Shown: positions 1-5,653 of the stretch, piece by piece
How the letters are laid out: every line of letters starts with the position of its first letter
Position numbering within the stretch: position 1 is the first letter of the stretch
Assembly (NCBI GenBank): GCA_017302775.1
Contig: JAFLDC010000197.1
Coordinates: forward strand, 1 to 5,653
Direction of reading: 5' to 3'
DNA length: 5,653 bases
From: Sphingomonadales bacterium
Lineage (GTDB): Bacteria > Pseudomonadota > Alphaproteobacteria > Sphingomonadales > Sphingomonadaceae
Program-made: the position numbers and the translations under genes
The notes under the pieces: model-generated
Seen by the model: the letters and a program-made list of their open reading frames with translations, nothing else
Database searches by the model: none
Told to the model about the DNA's origin: nothing

Positions 1-9
1 GTTTGCTTG

Positions 10-413
10 GTGCGAACACGCTGACGCTAGTATCACCGGCGAAAAGGCGGGACCTTCCCAACTCCGTTACTTGTACGGAACGTGGTAAGCCCGTATGGGC
101 GTTCTTTAACAACATGGCAACTCATAGGTTCCTGCTCAGCTTCGGCTGAGTGGGAGAGTCGCGCAATACGTGTTTTAAGGAACAAGGCTGTCCGCAAGGG
201 CCGCTTTACCTGTGCGGGTAGAGGATGATGGAAAAAGCGAATGCCTTACTGTAATGATGAGGATAGGGGATGAAACGATTGCCCCGACGTGAAAGCGTGC
301 TGACTTCCATCTGGTGACTCTTCGTAAGAAGGGTCTGTGTAATCGCAAACCCGAGGGGGTTGATGCTAGAATCCCCGTCCGGGGACGATTGCGTCTTCCT
401 CCAAAGGTACAGA
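10..413 (+). ncRNA. Group II intron ribozyme 5' section (domains I-III)
   Basis: These 400 bases hold no convincing protein gene but are rich in foldable helices, as expected of domains I-III. Visible hairpins include a UUCG-capped stem (131-154, with CTCAGC/GCTGAG at its core), a GCCC/GGGC stem with a GTAT loop (89-100) and a CCGT/ACGG stem (64-78). A longer-range pairing joins GATGGAA (227-233) to TTCCATC (305-311). EBS1/EBS2 could not be assigned with confidence because only 9 nt of 5' exon are visible. The boundaries between domains I, II and III are not resolved by eye. Confidence 0.75.
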
Positions 414-499
414 GCGGGTGTAGTTCAATGGTAGAACTCCTGGTTCCCAACCAGATAACGAGGGTTCGATTCCCTTCACCCGCTCCATACAACCGGAGG
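398..499 (+). promoter_or_regulatory. Imperfect helix flanking the tRNA and pairing the maturase Shine-Dalgarno
   Basis: CCTCC (398-402) is complementary to GGAGG (495-499), and GGT (406-408) to ACC (492-494), with an AAA bulge (403-405). The two strands bracket the tRNA, so the RNA could form an 8-bp stem capped by the cloverleaf. GGAGG is also the ribosome binding site of the maturase, 5 nt before its ATG. In the well-studied Ll.LtrB intron, domain IVa is a hairpin containing the maturase SD and start codon, and maturase binding there represses translation. A similar role here is inferred from position and pairing only. Confidence 0.45.
414..487 (+). tRNA. tRNA-Gly, anticodon CCC, inside the intron
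   Basis: This is a complete 74-nt cloverleaf with CCA encoded. The acceptor stem GCGGGTG/CACCCGC is fully paired with discriminator U73. The D stem GTTC/GAAC closes a loop carrying GG. The anticodon loop TTCCCAA holds CCC at 34-36, followed by a 4-nt variable loop TAAC. The T stem closes a TTCGATT loop. Glycyl-tRNA synthetase identity elements known from bacteria (G1-C72, C2-G71, U73, C35, C36) are all present. The one blemish is a C27-A43 mismatch at the top of the anticodon stem. It lies between the ribozyme 5' domains and the maturase start codon, 17 nt upstream of that ATG, so it sits in what should be intron domain IV. It could be a working tRNA gene or a tRNA-like part of the intron; the sequence favours a working tRNA. 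Confidence 0.93.
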
Positions 500-504
500 T
501 TGAT

Positions 505-2172
505 ATGGACGCAATGCAGTCCGATTGCGATGTCGCCTCTACGGCTTGGCAGTCTTGGCACGATGTTTCATGGGTCAAGGCTTATCAGGTCGTCGCGAGG
601 TTACAGACACGTATTGCGAAGGCAACGAATGCAGGGGAATGGCGGAAAGTTCGCGCCCTGCAGAGACTCCTGACCAAATCCAGCAGCGCCAAGGCGCTGG
701 CAGTTCGGAGGGTCACGGAGAATCAAGGCAGCAAAACTCCAGGGGTGGATCAACAAACCTGGGGCACTCCAGACGAGAAGTGGAATGCGGCGGTTGCTCT
801 TGGCAACAAGAAATATCGACCGTTACCACTACGTCGCATCTATATCCCGAAAGCGAATGGTGATAAGCGCCCTTTGGGCATTCCCACCATGCGCGACCGG
901 GCGATGCAAGCGCTGCATTTACTGGCGCTGGAGCCTGTTGCTGAAACAACAGCAGATCCTCATTCCTACGGATTCCGACGTGAGCGCTCGACGGCAGATG
1001 CCATCGAACAAGTGCGAAACGTGCTGGGCCGGAAAGCTTCCCCGAAATGGGTGCTGGAAGGAGATATCAAAGGTTGTTTTGACAATATCAGTCACGACTG
1101 GCTGGTTGCCAATGTCTGCATGGACAAAAGCATTCTGCGGAAGTGGCTGAAAGCAGGGTTCATCGAAATGGGAAGGCTTTTCCCGACGCAAGCAGGTACG
1201 CCGCAGGGTGGCATCATTTCCCCGGTTTTGGCGAACTTGGCGCTGGATGGCCTGCAACATGAGCTGACCACACTGTTCAGAACGGTGCGGGAAGCCCGTG
1301 CGGCGAAGGTCAATCTGGTACGTTACGCGGACGACTTCATCATCACCGGTAGCTCGAAAGAGTTTCTGGAAGAGAAAGTCAAACCTCTGGTGGTGAATTT
1401 CCTTGCCGCCCGGGGCCTCATTCTCTCGGAGAAGAAAACCAAAATCACGCATGTGACAGAGGGGTTCGACTTCTTGGGATGGAATGTCAGGTATTTCAAT
1501 CGAATGCTGGTCACTCAGCCGTCGAAGAAAAATATCAAGGCTTTTCTGGGGAAAATCCGCGATCTGCTTCGTGAAAGGAAAGCGGCCAAACAGATCGACG
1601 TGATCGAGAAACTGACCCCGGTCATCCGGGGTTGGGCAAACTATCACCGAAGTCAGATGGCATCTCAAACGTTTGCACGATGTGACCATCAAATCTGGCA
1701 AGCACTGTGGCGCTGGGCGTGCCGTCGTCACCCAAACAAGGGGAAACGGTGGATCAAGCAGCGTTACTTCAAATGCCTCAAGGGGCGTGATTGGCGATTT
1801 GCGGATCAGGAAAAGCTTTTACCTGTCTTGGCGGGATACCGGAAACGGCCCCACACCAAGATTATGGCGGAAGCGAATCCGTACGATCCGAAGTTCGACT
1901 CGTACTTCTCCAAACGGCTGGCAAAGCGAATGGACGGTACGCTGGAAGGACGACGCAAGCTCCGCTGGTTGTGGTGGTGGCAAGAAGGTGAGTGCCCCAT
2001 CTGCAAGCAGAAGATCACAAGAGATACTGGGTGGCATCTTCACCACATAATCAAGCGATCGCAGCGAGGTTCGGACAAGCTGACCAATCTGGTTCTGCTT
2101 CACCCGAATTGCCACATGCAGTATCATGCCTTGGAATTTGCGGGCGTTGCCGGTATCTCTATGTTCAAGTAG
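505..2172 (+). CDS. ltrA: Group II intron-encoded reverse transcriptase/maturase with HNH endonuclease domain
   Basis: This 555-aa protein splices its host intron as a maturase and copies it into DNA at new sites. The N-terminal RT0-like region (about 25-80, with TENQGSKTPGVD) leads into RT fingers and palm, including KRPLGIPTMRDR (121-132). The palm also has the SYGFRRERS block (154-162), QAGTPQGGIISP (229-240) and the catalytic YADD (274-277). The thumb/domain X maturase region spans about 335-420, including GWANYHR (376-382). A C-terminal HNH nuclease with a zinc-knuckle layout follows: CPIC (497-500), HLHH (511-514) and HPNCH (533-537). Every catalytic motif looks intact and there is no frameshift. 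The ATG at 505 is preceded by GGAGG at 495-499; a second in-frame ATG at 514 is less well placed. The family resemblance is to chloroplast-like (CL) class maturases. The stop is 19 nt before domain V, as normal for a domain IV ORF. Confidence 0.95.
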   Translation: MDAMQSDCDVASTAWQSWHDVSWVKAYQVVARLQTRIAKATNAGEWRKVRALQRLLTKSSSAKALAVRRVTENQGSKTPGVDQQTWGTPDEKWNAAVALGNKKYRPLPLRRIYIPKANGDKRPLGIPTMRDRAMQALHLLALEPVAETTADPHSYGFRRERSTADAIEQVRNVLGRKASPKWVLEGDIKGCFDNISHDWLVANVCMDKSILRKWLKAGFIEMGRLFPTQAGTPQGGIISPVLANLALDGLQHELTTLFRTVREARAAKVNLVRYADDFIITGSSKEFLEEKVKPLVVNFLAARGLILSEKKTKITHVTEGFDFLGWNVRYFNRMLVTQPSKKNIKAFLGKIRDLLRERKAAKQIDVIEKLTPVIRGWANYHRSQMASQTFARCDHQIWQALWRWACRRHPNKGKRWIKQRYFKCLKGRDWRFADQEKLLPVLAGYRKRPHTKIMAEANPYDPKFDSYFSKRLAKRMDGTLEGRRKLRWLWWWQEGECPICKQKITRDTGWHLHHIIKRSQRGSDKLTNLVLLHPNCHMQYHALEFAGVAGISMFK

Positions 2173-2191
2173 GGATGCTTGTGAGTTGCCT

Positions 2192-2225
2192 GAGCCGTAT
2201 GCGGGGAAACTTGCACGTACGGTTC
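2192..2225 (+). ncRNA. Group II intron domain V (catalytic hairpin)
   Basis: This 34-nt hairpin has every hallmark of domain V. The 5' strand begins GAGCCGTAT and contains the catalytic AGC triad (2193-2195). A GAAA tetraloop (2206-2209) caps the distal helix. A two-base CG bulge lies on the 3' strand (2216-2217), and the proximal helix closes with TACGGTTC (2218-2225). Pairing is complete apart from permitted G-U pairs. It begins 19 nt after the maturase stop codon. Confidence 0.95.
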
Positions 2226-2227
2226 TT

Positions 2228-2264
2228 AGGGGAGGGAGTGGCCGTGAGGCTACTTCCTTACCCT
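2228..2264 (+). ncRNA. Group II intron domain VI with bulged branch-point adenosine
   Basis: A long hairpin is capped by a GTGA (GNRA) tetraloop at 2244-2247. The upper stem pairs 2232-2243 with 2248-2259 (12 bp including G-U pairs). A2260 is the only unpaired base before the lower stem GGG (2229-2231)/CCC (2261-2263), making it the clear branch-point candidate. The fit to the family pattern is strong. The distance from A2260 to the nearest AY end (2270) is 10 nt, slightly longer than the usual 7-8. Confidence 0.85.
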
Positions 2265-2267
2265 CCT

Positions 2268-2301
2268 GATGAGGAGGGTTCGATTCCCTTCGCCCGCTCC
2301 A
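2268..2301 (+). pseudogene. 3' part of a second tRNA-Gly at the intron's 3' boundary
   Basis: This stretch matches the 3' part of the intact tRNA-Gly (454-487) at 31 of 34 positions, and at 27 of 28 from the T stem onward (2274-2301). It contains the T arm with its TTCGATT loop, the 3' acceptor strand CGCCCGC, U73 and CCA. No D arm or anticodon arm precedes it; the bases immediately upstream are intron domain VI. The one difference in the acceptor strand (G at 2292 instead of A) implies an original partner strand GCGGGCG, so it was not simply copied without change from the internal tRNA. It is either the 3' exon of a tRNA gene split by the intron, or a leftover of recombination. The 5' half is not in the window; the 9 visible upstream bases do not resemble tRNA-Gly. 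Confidence 0.82.
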
Positions 2302-2351
2302 CCCCCATCCCGTAGAGTTGAGTGCAACAACCGCCAGGGAAGGGGCTTTTC

Positions 2352-2356
2352 GGGAG
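2352..2356 (+). promoter_or_regulatory. Ribosome binding site deciding the lipoprotein start
   Basis: GGGAG lies 6 nt before the GTG at 2363. This favours that start over the in-frame TTG at 2318, which would add 15 residues ahead of an otherwise perfect signal peptide. Confidence 0.65.
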
Positions 2357-2362
2357 AGGGCA

Positions 2363-2836
2363 GTGAATATTCTCAGGAATCTGGCAGCGGCGCTGCTGGC
2401 AGTTTTATTGACAGCCGGTTGCGAGCGCCCGCACGACACTTCGTCGGACAAGTTCGACCAGGCCGAGATGCAGCAGGCCATCGCCGAAGCGCAGGCGACC
2501 TTCGATCAGTTCCTGGCGCGCGCGCACAACCCGCAGCCGGGCGACGAGGCGTTCAACGTCAAGGTCAAGGTTTCCGACGGCAAGACCACCGAGCATCTCT
2601 GGGTGGGCGATCTCAAACTGGACAAGGAGCCCTTCGAGGGCAAACTGACCATGGACGCCGATTTCCTCAAGGATGTGAAGGCGGGTTACGGCTATCGTTT
2701 TACCCGCGCCGATGTCTCCGACTGGATGTACATGGCCAATGGCAAACTGCAAGGAAACCGTACCCTGCGCGTGCTGATGAAATCAATGCCGCCGGAACAG
2801 GTTGCAGATCTGAAAAAGAAACTCGGCATGGATTGA
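2363..2836 (+). CDS. DUF2314 (YegJ-like) lipoprotein
   Basis: This is a 157-aa predicted lipoprotein of unknown function. The N-terminus has a short basic start, a hydrophobic stretch (about residues 7-16) and a lipobox ending TAGC, with Cys20 as the lipidated residue. Glu at +2 does not signal inner-membrane retention, so outer-membrane anchoring is likely. The mature part begins with a helical segment rich in Q/A/E (about 30-50). It continues with the features I associate with DUF2314 proteins such as YegJ: FNVKVKVSDG, an EHLWV motif, an SDWMY motif (about 125) and a TLRVL segment near the end. A GTG start is chosen because of the SD and the signal peptide; starting at the TTG at 2318 would give 172 aa. 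It lies 61 nt after the tRNA remnant with no visible promoter between, so it may have been read through from the tRNA-Gly promoter before the intron arrived. The family assignment is by memory of motifs. Confidence 0.85.
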   Translation: MNILRNLAAALLAVLLTAGCERPHDTSSDKFDQAEMQQAIAEAQATFDQFLARAHNPQPGDEAFNVKVKVSDGKTTEHLWVGDLKLDKEPFEGKLTMDADFLKDVKAGYGYRFTRADVSDWMYMANGKLQGNRTLRVLMKSMPPEQVADLKKKLGMD

Positions 2837-2855
2837 GCCGACGGCTCGTCAAAAG

Positions 2856-2883
2856 AAAACGCGGCCTGATGCCGCGTTTTTTT
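2856..2883 (+). terminator. Bidirectional intrinsic terminator between convergent genes
   Basis: A 10-bp perfect stem (2856-2865 with 2871-2880) around the loop CTGAT has a GC-rich core ACGCGGC/GCCGCGT and runs into a 7-T tract (2877-2883) on the plus strand. On the minus strand the hairpin is followed by a T-rich stretch (complement of 2851-2859). It can therefore end both the lipoprotein transcript and the liv operon transcript, whose last stop codon is at 2898. Confidence 0.9.
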
Positions 2884-2897
2884 GGTCGTCCGCTGAA

Positions 2898-3668
2898 TCA
2901 CGCCGCCTTGTGTCCGTGCCCCAGGCCCAGGTAGCTCTCGATCACACGCGGATCGTTGATCAGTTCTTCGCTACGCCCCTGCAGCGAGACTTCGCCCGTT
3001 TCCAGCACGTAGCCATAGTCGGCAACTTGCAGCGCGGCGCGCGCATTCTGTTCGATCAGCAGAATGGCCACGCCGCTTTGCTTGAGTTCGGCGATCACCC
3101 GGAAAATGTCGCGGATGATCAGCGGCGCCAGTCCGAGCGACGGTTCGTCAAGCATCAGCAAACGCGGCTTGGCCATCAGCGCGCGGCCCATCGCCAGCAT
3201 CTGCCGCTCGCCGCCGGAAAGCGTGCCGGCTGCCTGGTCCCGCCGCTCTTCCAGGCGCGGAAACAGCGCAAAAACCTCTTCCATGGTTTCCAGATGGTCG
3301 CGGTGGCCGCAGCGATAGCGGTCAAAGGCGCCGAGCATCAGATTGTCCTCGACGCTCATTTCGGCGAACAATTCACGCTTTTCCGGCACCAGGGTCATCC
3401 CTTGGCGAACCAGCATTTCGACTTCCCGTTGCTGCCCCTGGGCGTGCCCGAGATAGACGATCTCGCCTTCTTCAACCGGCAGCAAACCCATCAGCGCTGA
3501 AAGCAGCGTGGTCTTGCCTGCGCCGTTGGGGCCGATCACCGTGACGATCTCGCCGCGGCGCAGCGTCAGGCTGACCTTGGTCAGCGCGCGCACCTTGCCA
3601 TAGGCGACCGAGAGATCCCGCACTTCCAGAATCGGGCTGTGGTCCAGATGATGATGGATATGGCTCAT
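2898..3668 (-). CDS. livF: Branched-chain amino acid-type ABC transporter ATP-binding protein LivF
   Basis: This 256-aa cytoplasmic ATPase subunit pairs with LivG to power import through LivH/LivM. It has Walker A GPNGAGKT (46-53), signature LSGGE (150-154) and Walker B LLMLDE (170-175). The switch position holds Gln207 in the sequence LLIEQN; Gln instead of His is normal for LivF and helps separate it from LivG. The VPEKRELF segment (94-101) corresponds to the VPE-RR-LF region typical of LivF. Length is slightly above the usual 230-240 because of a histidine-rich N-terminal extension ([10 protein letters not shown]). The start ATG overlaps the upstream livMG stop as ATGA (3665-3668), with a G-run serving as SD, so translation is probably coupled. 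It is the last gene of the operon. The substrate (Leu/Ile/Val, another amino acid, or an aromatic or amide compound handled by the same family) cannot be decided here. Confidence 0.93.
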   Translation of the reverse strand: MSHIHHHLDHSPILEVRDLSVAYGKVRALTKVSLTLRRGEIVTVIGPNGAGKTTLLSALMGLLPVEEGEIVYLGHAQGQQREVEMLVRQGMTLVPEKRELFAEMSVEDNLMLGAFDRYRCGHRDHLETMEEVFALFPRLEERRDQAAGTLSGGERQMLAMGRALMAKPRLLMLDEPSLGLAPLIIRDIFRVIAELKQSGVAILLIEQNARAALQVADYGYVLETGEVSLQGRSEELINDPRVIESYLGLGHGHKAA

Positions 3669-5428
3669 TCGACGCCCCCCAGGTAGGCTTCAAGCACCAT
3701 CGGGTTCTGTTGGACTTCTTCAGGCAGGCCTTCGGCGAGCTTTTCGCCGAATTCCATGACCACCACCCGGTCGGCCAGACCCATGACGAAATCCATGTCG
3801 TGCTCCACCAGCAGGATGCCCATGCCTTCGGCGCGCAGCTTACGCAGCAGTTCTGCCAGCGCCTGTTTTTCCAGATAGCGCAGCCCGGCCGCCGGCTCGT
3901 CGAGCAGGATCAGGCAGGGGTCGGAAGCCAGCACCCGGGCGATTTCGACAATACGTTGCTTGCCCAGCGCCAGACTGCCGGCAGGATCGAACATGTGTTC
4001 GCCCAGGCCGACGCGCTCGATCTGGCGGGCCGCTTCGGCCAGCAGACGGGCTTCCTCGTTGCGGTCCAGGCGCAGGGCCGCCGCCAGCGTGCCGCTCTTT
4101 CCGCGCATGTGCGCGCCGATGGCGACGTTTTCCAGTACGCTCATCTGCGGCAACAGGCGGACATGCTGGAAGGTGCGGCTCATGCCGCGACTGGCAATCT
4201 CACGCGAGCTGGTCTGTTCGATGCGCTCGCCAAGGAAAGCGATTTCGCCCTCGCTGGCCGGGCTGATTCCGGAAATGCAGTTGAACATGGTGCTCTTGCC
4301 GGCACCGTTCGGGCCGATCAGGGCCATGATCTCACCGGCGCTGACCGTCAGACTCATTTTCTGATTGGCGGCCAGACCGCCAAAACGTTTGGTCACCTCG
4401 CGGGCTTCGAGCAACAGGCTGCCCGCTTCTGGCAGCGTTCTCCGCGGCAAGGGTTCGGCGGCGGGCAGCGTGCGCCGATGTTCGCGTCCGCCCGGGGCCA
4501 GACGCAACAATACTGGCCAGAGTCCCTGGCGGGCACGCTGCAGCACCAACACCATGACGATGCCGAAGACGATGATTTCGAAATTGCCGCTCTGTCCCAG
4601 CAGTTGCGGCAACCAGTCCTGCAGCCATTGCTTGGTGATGGTGACCAGCGCCGCGCCAATGACCGCGCCCCAGACATGGCCGATGCCGCCGATGACCGCC
4701 ATGAACAGGAACTCGATACCCTGGGTCAACGAAAAGGGAGTCGGGTTGACGAAGCGTTGCAGGTGGGCGTAGAGCCAGCCGGAAACGGCGGCCAGCAGGG
4801 CGGCGATCAGGAAGATGACGATCTTGGCCTGGGCGGTATTGACCCCGCAGGCCTCGGCCATGACCACTCCGCCCTTGAGGGCACGAATCGCCCGACCGCT
4901 GCGTGAATCGAGCAGGTTGCGCACCCCGACGATGGCCAGCAGCAGTACCAGCCAGATCAGGTAATAGAAATGGCGCTCGGCCTTCAGTTCCCAACCGAAC
5001 AGGGTGACTGCCGGAACGCCGGTCATGCCGGTGTTTCCGCCCAGCATGTCGAGATTGCCGAACAGGTAATAGAGACTGATCCCCCAGGCGATGGTGGCCA
5101 GCGGCAGGAAATGGCCGCCCATGCGCAGTGTGATGAAGCCGATGGCGTAGGCAACGGCACCGGTCAGCGCCAGCGCAACCAGCAGGTTGAACCAGGGCGA
5201 CCAGCCATGCACGGTGGCCAGATAGGCGGTGGCATAACCGCCCAGACCGACGAAAGCGGCCTGGCCGAACGAAGTCAGCCCGCCGATGCCGGTCAGCAAC
5301 ACCAGCCCGAGGGCGACGATGGCGTAGAGCCCGATGTAGTTGGCCAGCGTAACGCCAAAATCGGAGAGGAACCACGGCCCGCCGACTACCAGCGCAATCA
5401 ACAGCAGCAAGGGCAGATGGCGCTTCAT
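3665..5428 (-). CDS. livMG: LivM-LivG fusion: ABC transporter permease joined to ATP-binding domain
   Basis: This 587-aa fused protein combines two subunits that are separate in E. coli. Residues 1 to about 300 form an inner-membrane permease of the LivM type: a hydrophobic N-terminus, [16 protein letters not shown] (49-64), the [13 protein letters not shown] segment and a C-terminal [13 protein letters not shown] (247-259). A polar Arg/Pro-rich linker (about 298-337) follows. The LivG ATPase has Walker A GPNGAGKS (372-379), Q-loop Gln421 in SRTFQH, a divergent signature LALGKQR (486-492), Walker B LILLDE (506-511) and switch His543 in LLVEHD. All motifs are present, so the ATPase should work. 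I start at the ATG at 5428 because it has a GGAGG SD and begins a good membrane N-terminus; an in-frame ATG 14 codons upstream lacks both. It overlaps livH (ATGA) upstream and livF (ATGA) downstream. Confidence 0.93.
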   Translation of the reverse strand: MKRHLPLLLLIALVVGGPWFLSDFGVTLANYIGLYAIVALGLVLLTGIGGLTSFGQAAFVGLGGYATAYLATVHGWSPWFNLLVALALTGAVAYAIGFITLRMGGHFLPLATIAWGISLYYLFGNLDMLGGNTGMTGVPAVTLFGWELKAERHFYYLIWLVLLLAIVGVRNLLDSRSGRAIRALKGGVVMAEACGVNTAQAKIVIFLIAALLAAVSGWLYAHLQRFVNPTPFSLTQGIEFLFMAVIGGIGHVWGAVIGAALVTITKQWLQDWLPQLLGQSGNFEIIVFGIVMVLVLQRARQGLWPVLLRLAPGGREHRRTLPAAEPLPRRTLPEAGSLLLEAREVTKRFGGLAANQKMSLTVSAGEIMALIGPNGAGKSTMFNCISGISPASEGEIAFLGERIEQTSSREIASRGMSRTFQHVRLLPQMSVLENVAIGAHMRGKSGTLAAALRLDRNEEARLLAEAARQIERVGLGEHMFDPAGSLALGKQRIVEIARVLASDPCLILLDEPAAGLRYLEKQALAELLRKLRAEGMGILLVEHDMDFVMGLADRVVVMEFGEKLAEGLPEEVQQNPMVLEAYLGGVE

Positions 5429-5653
5429 TCCTCTTCCTCCTCGACATGCTTGGAGGTCAGCGAGCGCCACAGCAGTACCGGAATGATCAGCGTAAAGACG
5501 ATCACTTCCTTGAAGGCACTGGCCCAGAAGGAGGAATACGATTCGAGCAGACCGACCAGCAGCGCGCCCAGCGCAGCCACCGGGTAGGAGGCCAGCCCGC
5601 CGATGATGGCGCCGACAAAGCCCTTGAGGCCGATGAGGAAGCCGGAGTCGTAG
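5425..5653 (-). CDS. livH: Branched-chain amino acid-type ABC transporter permease LivH, C-terminal 75 residues (partial)
   Basis: Only the last 75 codons lie in the window; the gene continues past its edge. Reading the minus strand from 5652 gives YDSGFLIGLKGFVGAIIGG, the conserved loop and helix near the C-terminus of LivH permeases. This is followed by ALGALLVGLLESYSS and a last membrane helix (VIVFTLIIPVLLW). LivH forms the membrane channel with the LivM half of the next gene. The protein ends in a run of five glutamates, encoded by the purine-rich tract that also supplies the SD for livMG. Its TGA stop overlaps the livMG ATG as ATGA (5425-5428), indicating translational coupling. Confidence 0.92.
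   Translation of the reverse strand, partial: YDSGFLIGLKGFVGAIIGGLASYPVAALGALLVGLLESYSSFWASAFKEVIVFTLIIPVLLWRSLTSKHVEEEEE
5436..5440 (-). promoter_or_regulatory. Ribosome binding site for livMG
   Basis: On the minus strand GGAGG precedes the ATG at 5428 by 7 nt, within a long purine tract that is still coding for the end of livH. It decides the start of the fusion protein over the in-frame ATG upstream at 5470. Confidence 0.75.

Larger units (their letters stand above)
10..2270 (+). mobile_element. Group II intron (retroelement) with internal maturase ORF and internal tRNA
   Basis: The 5' end matches the group II consensus GUGYG (GTGCG at 10-14). A complete RT/maturase/HNH ORF follows, then a canonical domain V (2192-2225) and a domain VI with a bulged A (A2260). 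The 3' end is placed at 2270 because the last AY dinucleotide after the domain VI stem is AT (2269-2270). An end at 2267 is also possible, since the usual branch-point-to-end distance is 7-8 nt. The protein's resemblance to chloroplast-like (CL) class maturases suggests a IIB-type ribozyme, which is inference. The element is visibly lower in GC than its flanks, consistent with horizontal arrival. Only about 9 nt of 5' exon are visible, so the 5' insertion site cannot be read. All parts needed for splicing and retrohoming look intact. Confidence 0.88.

Noticed and set aside
1..9. 5' exon as the 5' half of the split tRNA-Gly
   Set aside because: The nine bases GTTTGCTTG do not match the anticodon arm or variable loop expected for tRNA-Gly, and too little sequence is present to judge the exon.
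314..673. 119-aa plus-strand frame running through the tRNA
   Set aside because: It crosses the tRNA and the maturase start in another frame, with no start signal and no domain.
919..1731. 270-aa open frame on the minus strand inside the maturase gene
   Set aside because: It is antisense to a gene with clear RT motifs, has no recognisable domain, and its composition fits a shadow frame.
2260..2261. AC at 2260-2261 as the intron 3' end
   Set aside because: A2260 is the bulged domain VI branch point, so the splice site must lie several bases downstream.
2318..2362. TTG start giving a 15-residue longer lipoprotein
   Set aside because: The extension is polar and would precede the signal peptide; the GTG at 2363 has an SD and an immediate signal sequence.
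3710..4906. 398-aa open frame on the plus strand antisense to livMG
   Set aside because: It is Gln/His/Asp-rich low-complexity translation typical of the antisense of a GC-rich gene, and the opposite strand carries all ABC motifs.
1..5653. CRISPR array, IS element or attachment site
   Set aside because: No regularly spaced repeats, no transposase frame and no terminal inverted repeats were seen; the tRNA duplication resembles an att repeat, but the element between is a group II intron with no integrase.

Overview
The window looks like the chromosome of a GC-rich betaproteobacterium, possibly Rhodocyclales-like. That guess rests on gene content, the style of the branched-chain amino acid transporter and the CCA-encoding tRNA-Gly, so it is only tentative. 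It has two parts: a retroelement of visibly lower GC (about 10-2270) and resident GC-rich chromosomal genes (2300-5653).

Retroelement. A complete bacterial group II intron is present. It starts with a GTGCG 5' end near position 10 and has a folded ribozyme 5' section (domains I-III). It encodes a 555-aa reverse transcriptase/maturase/HNH endonuclease (505-2172), and has a textbook domain V (2192-2225) and a domain VI with a bulged branch-point A (A2260). The 3' splice site falls at about 2267-2270. Two things are odd. First, an intact, canonical tRNA-Gly(CCC) gene (414-487) lies inside the intron, between the ribozyme 5' domains and the maturase start, where domain IVa is expected. Second, the intron's 3' boundary abuts the 3' part of a second tRNA-Gly (2268-2301), which matches the internal tRNA at 31 of 34 positions. 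Either the intron split or abutted a tRNA-Gly gene and carries its own complete copy, or a tRNA was captured by recombination. The internal tRNA is flanked by an imperfect helix that pairs the maturase Shine-Dalgarno sequence, so tRNA folding or processing could be coupled to maturase translation and to intron integrity.

Chromosomal genes. Downstream is a small lipoprotein gene of the DUF2314/YegJ type (2363-2836, GTG start). A bidirectional terminator (2856-2883) separates it from a convergent minus-strand operon for a branched-chain (hydrophobic) amino acid-type ABC transporter. That operon reads livH (3' end only, running off the window), then a livM-livG fusion, then livF. Both junctions are ATGA stop/start overlaps, indicating translational coupling. 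LivH and the LivM half form the inner-membrane channel, and the LivG half and LivF are the two ATPases. No periplasmic binding protein gene lies in the window, so the substrate cannot be fixed.
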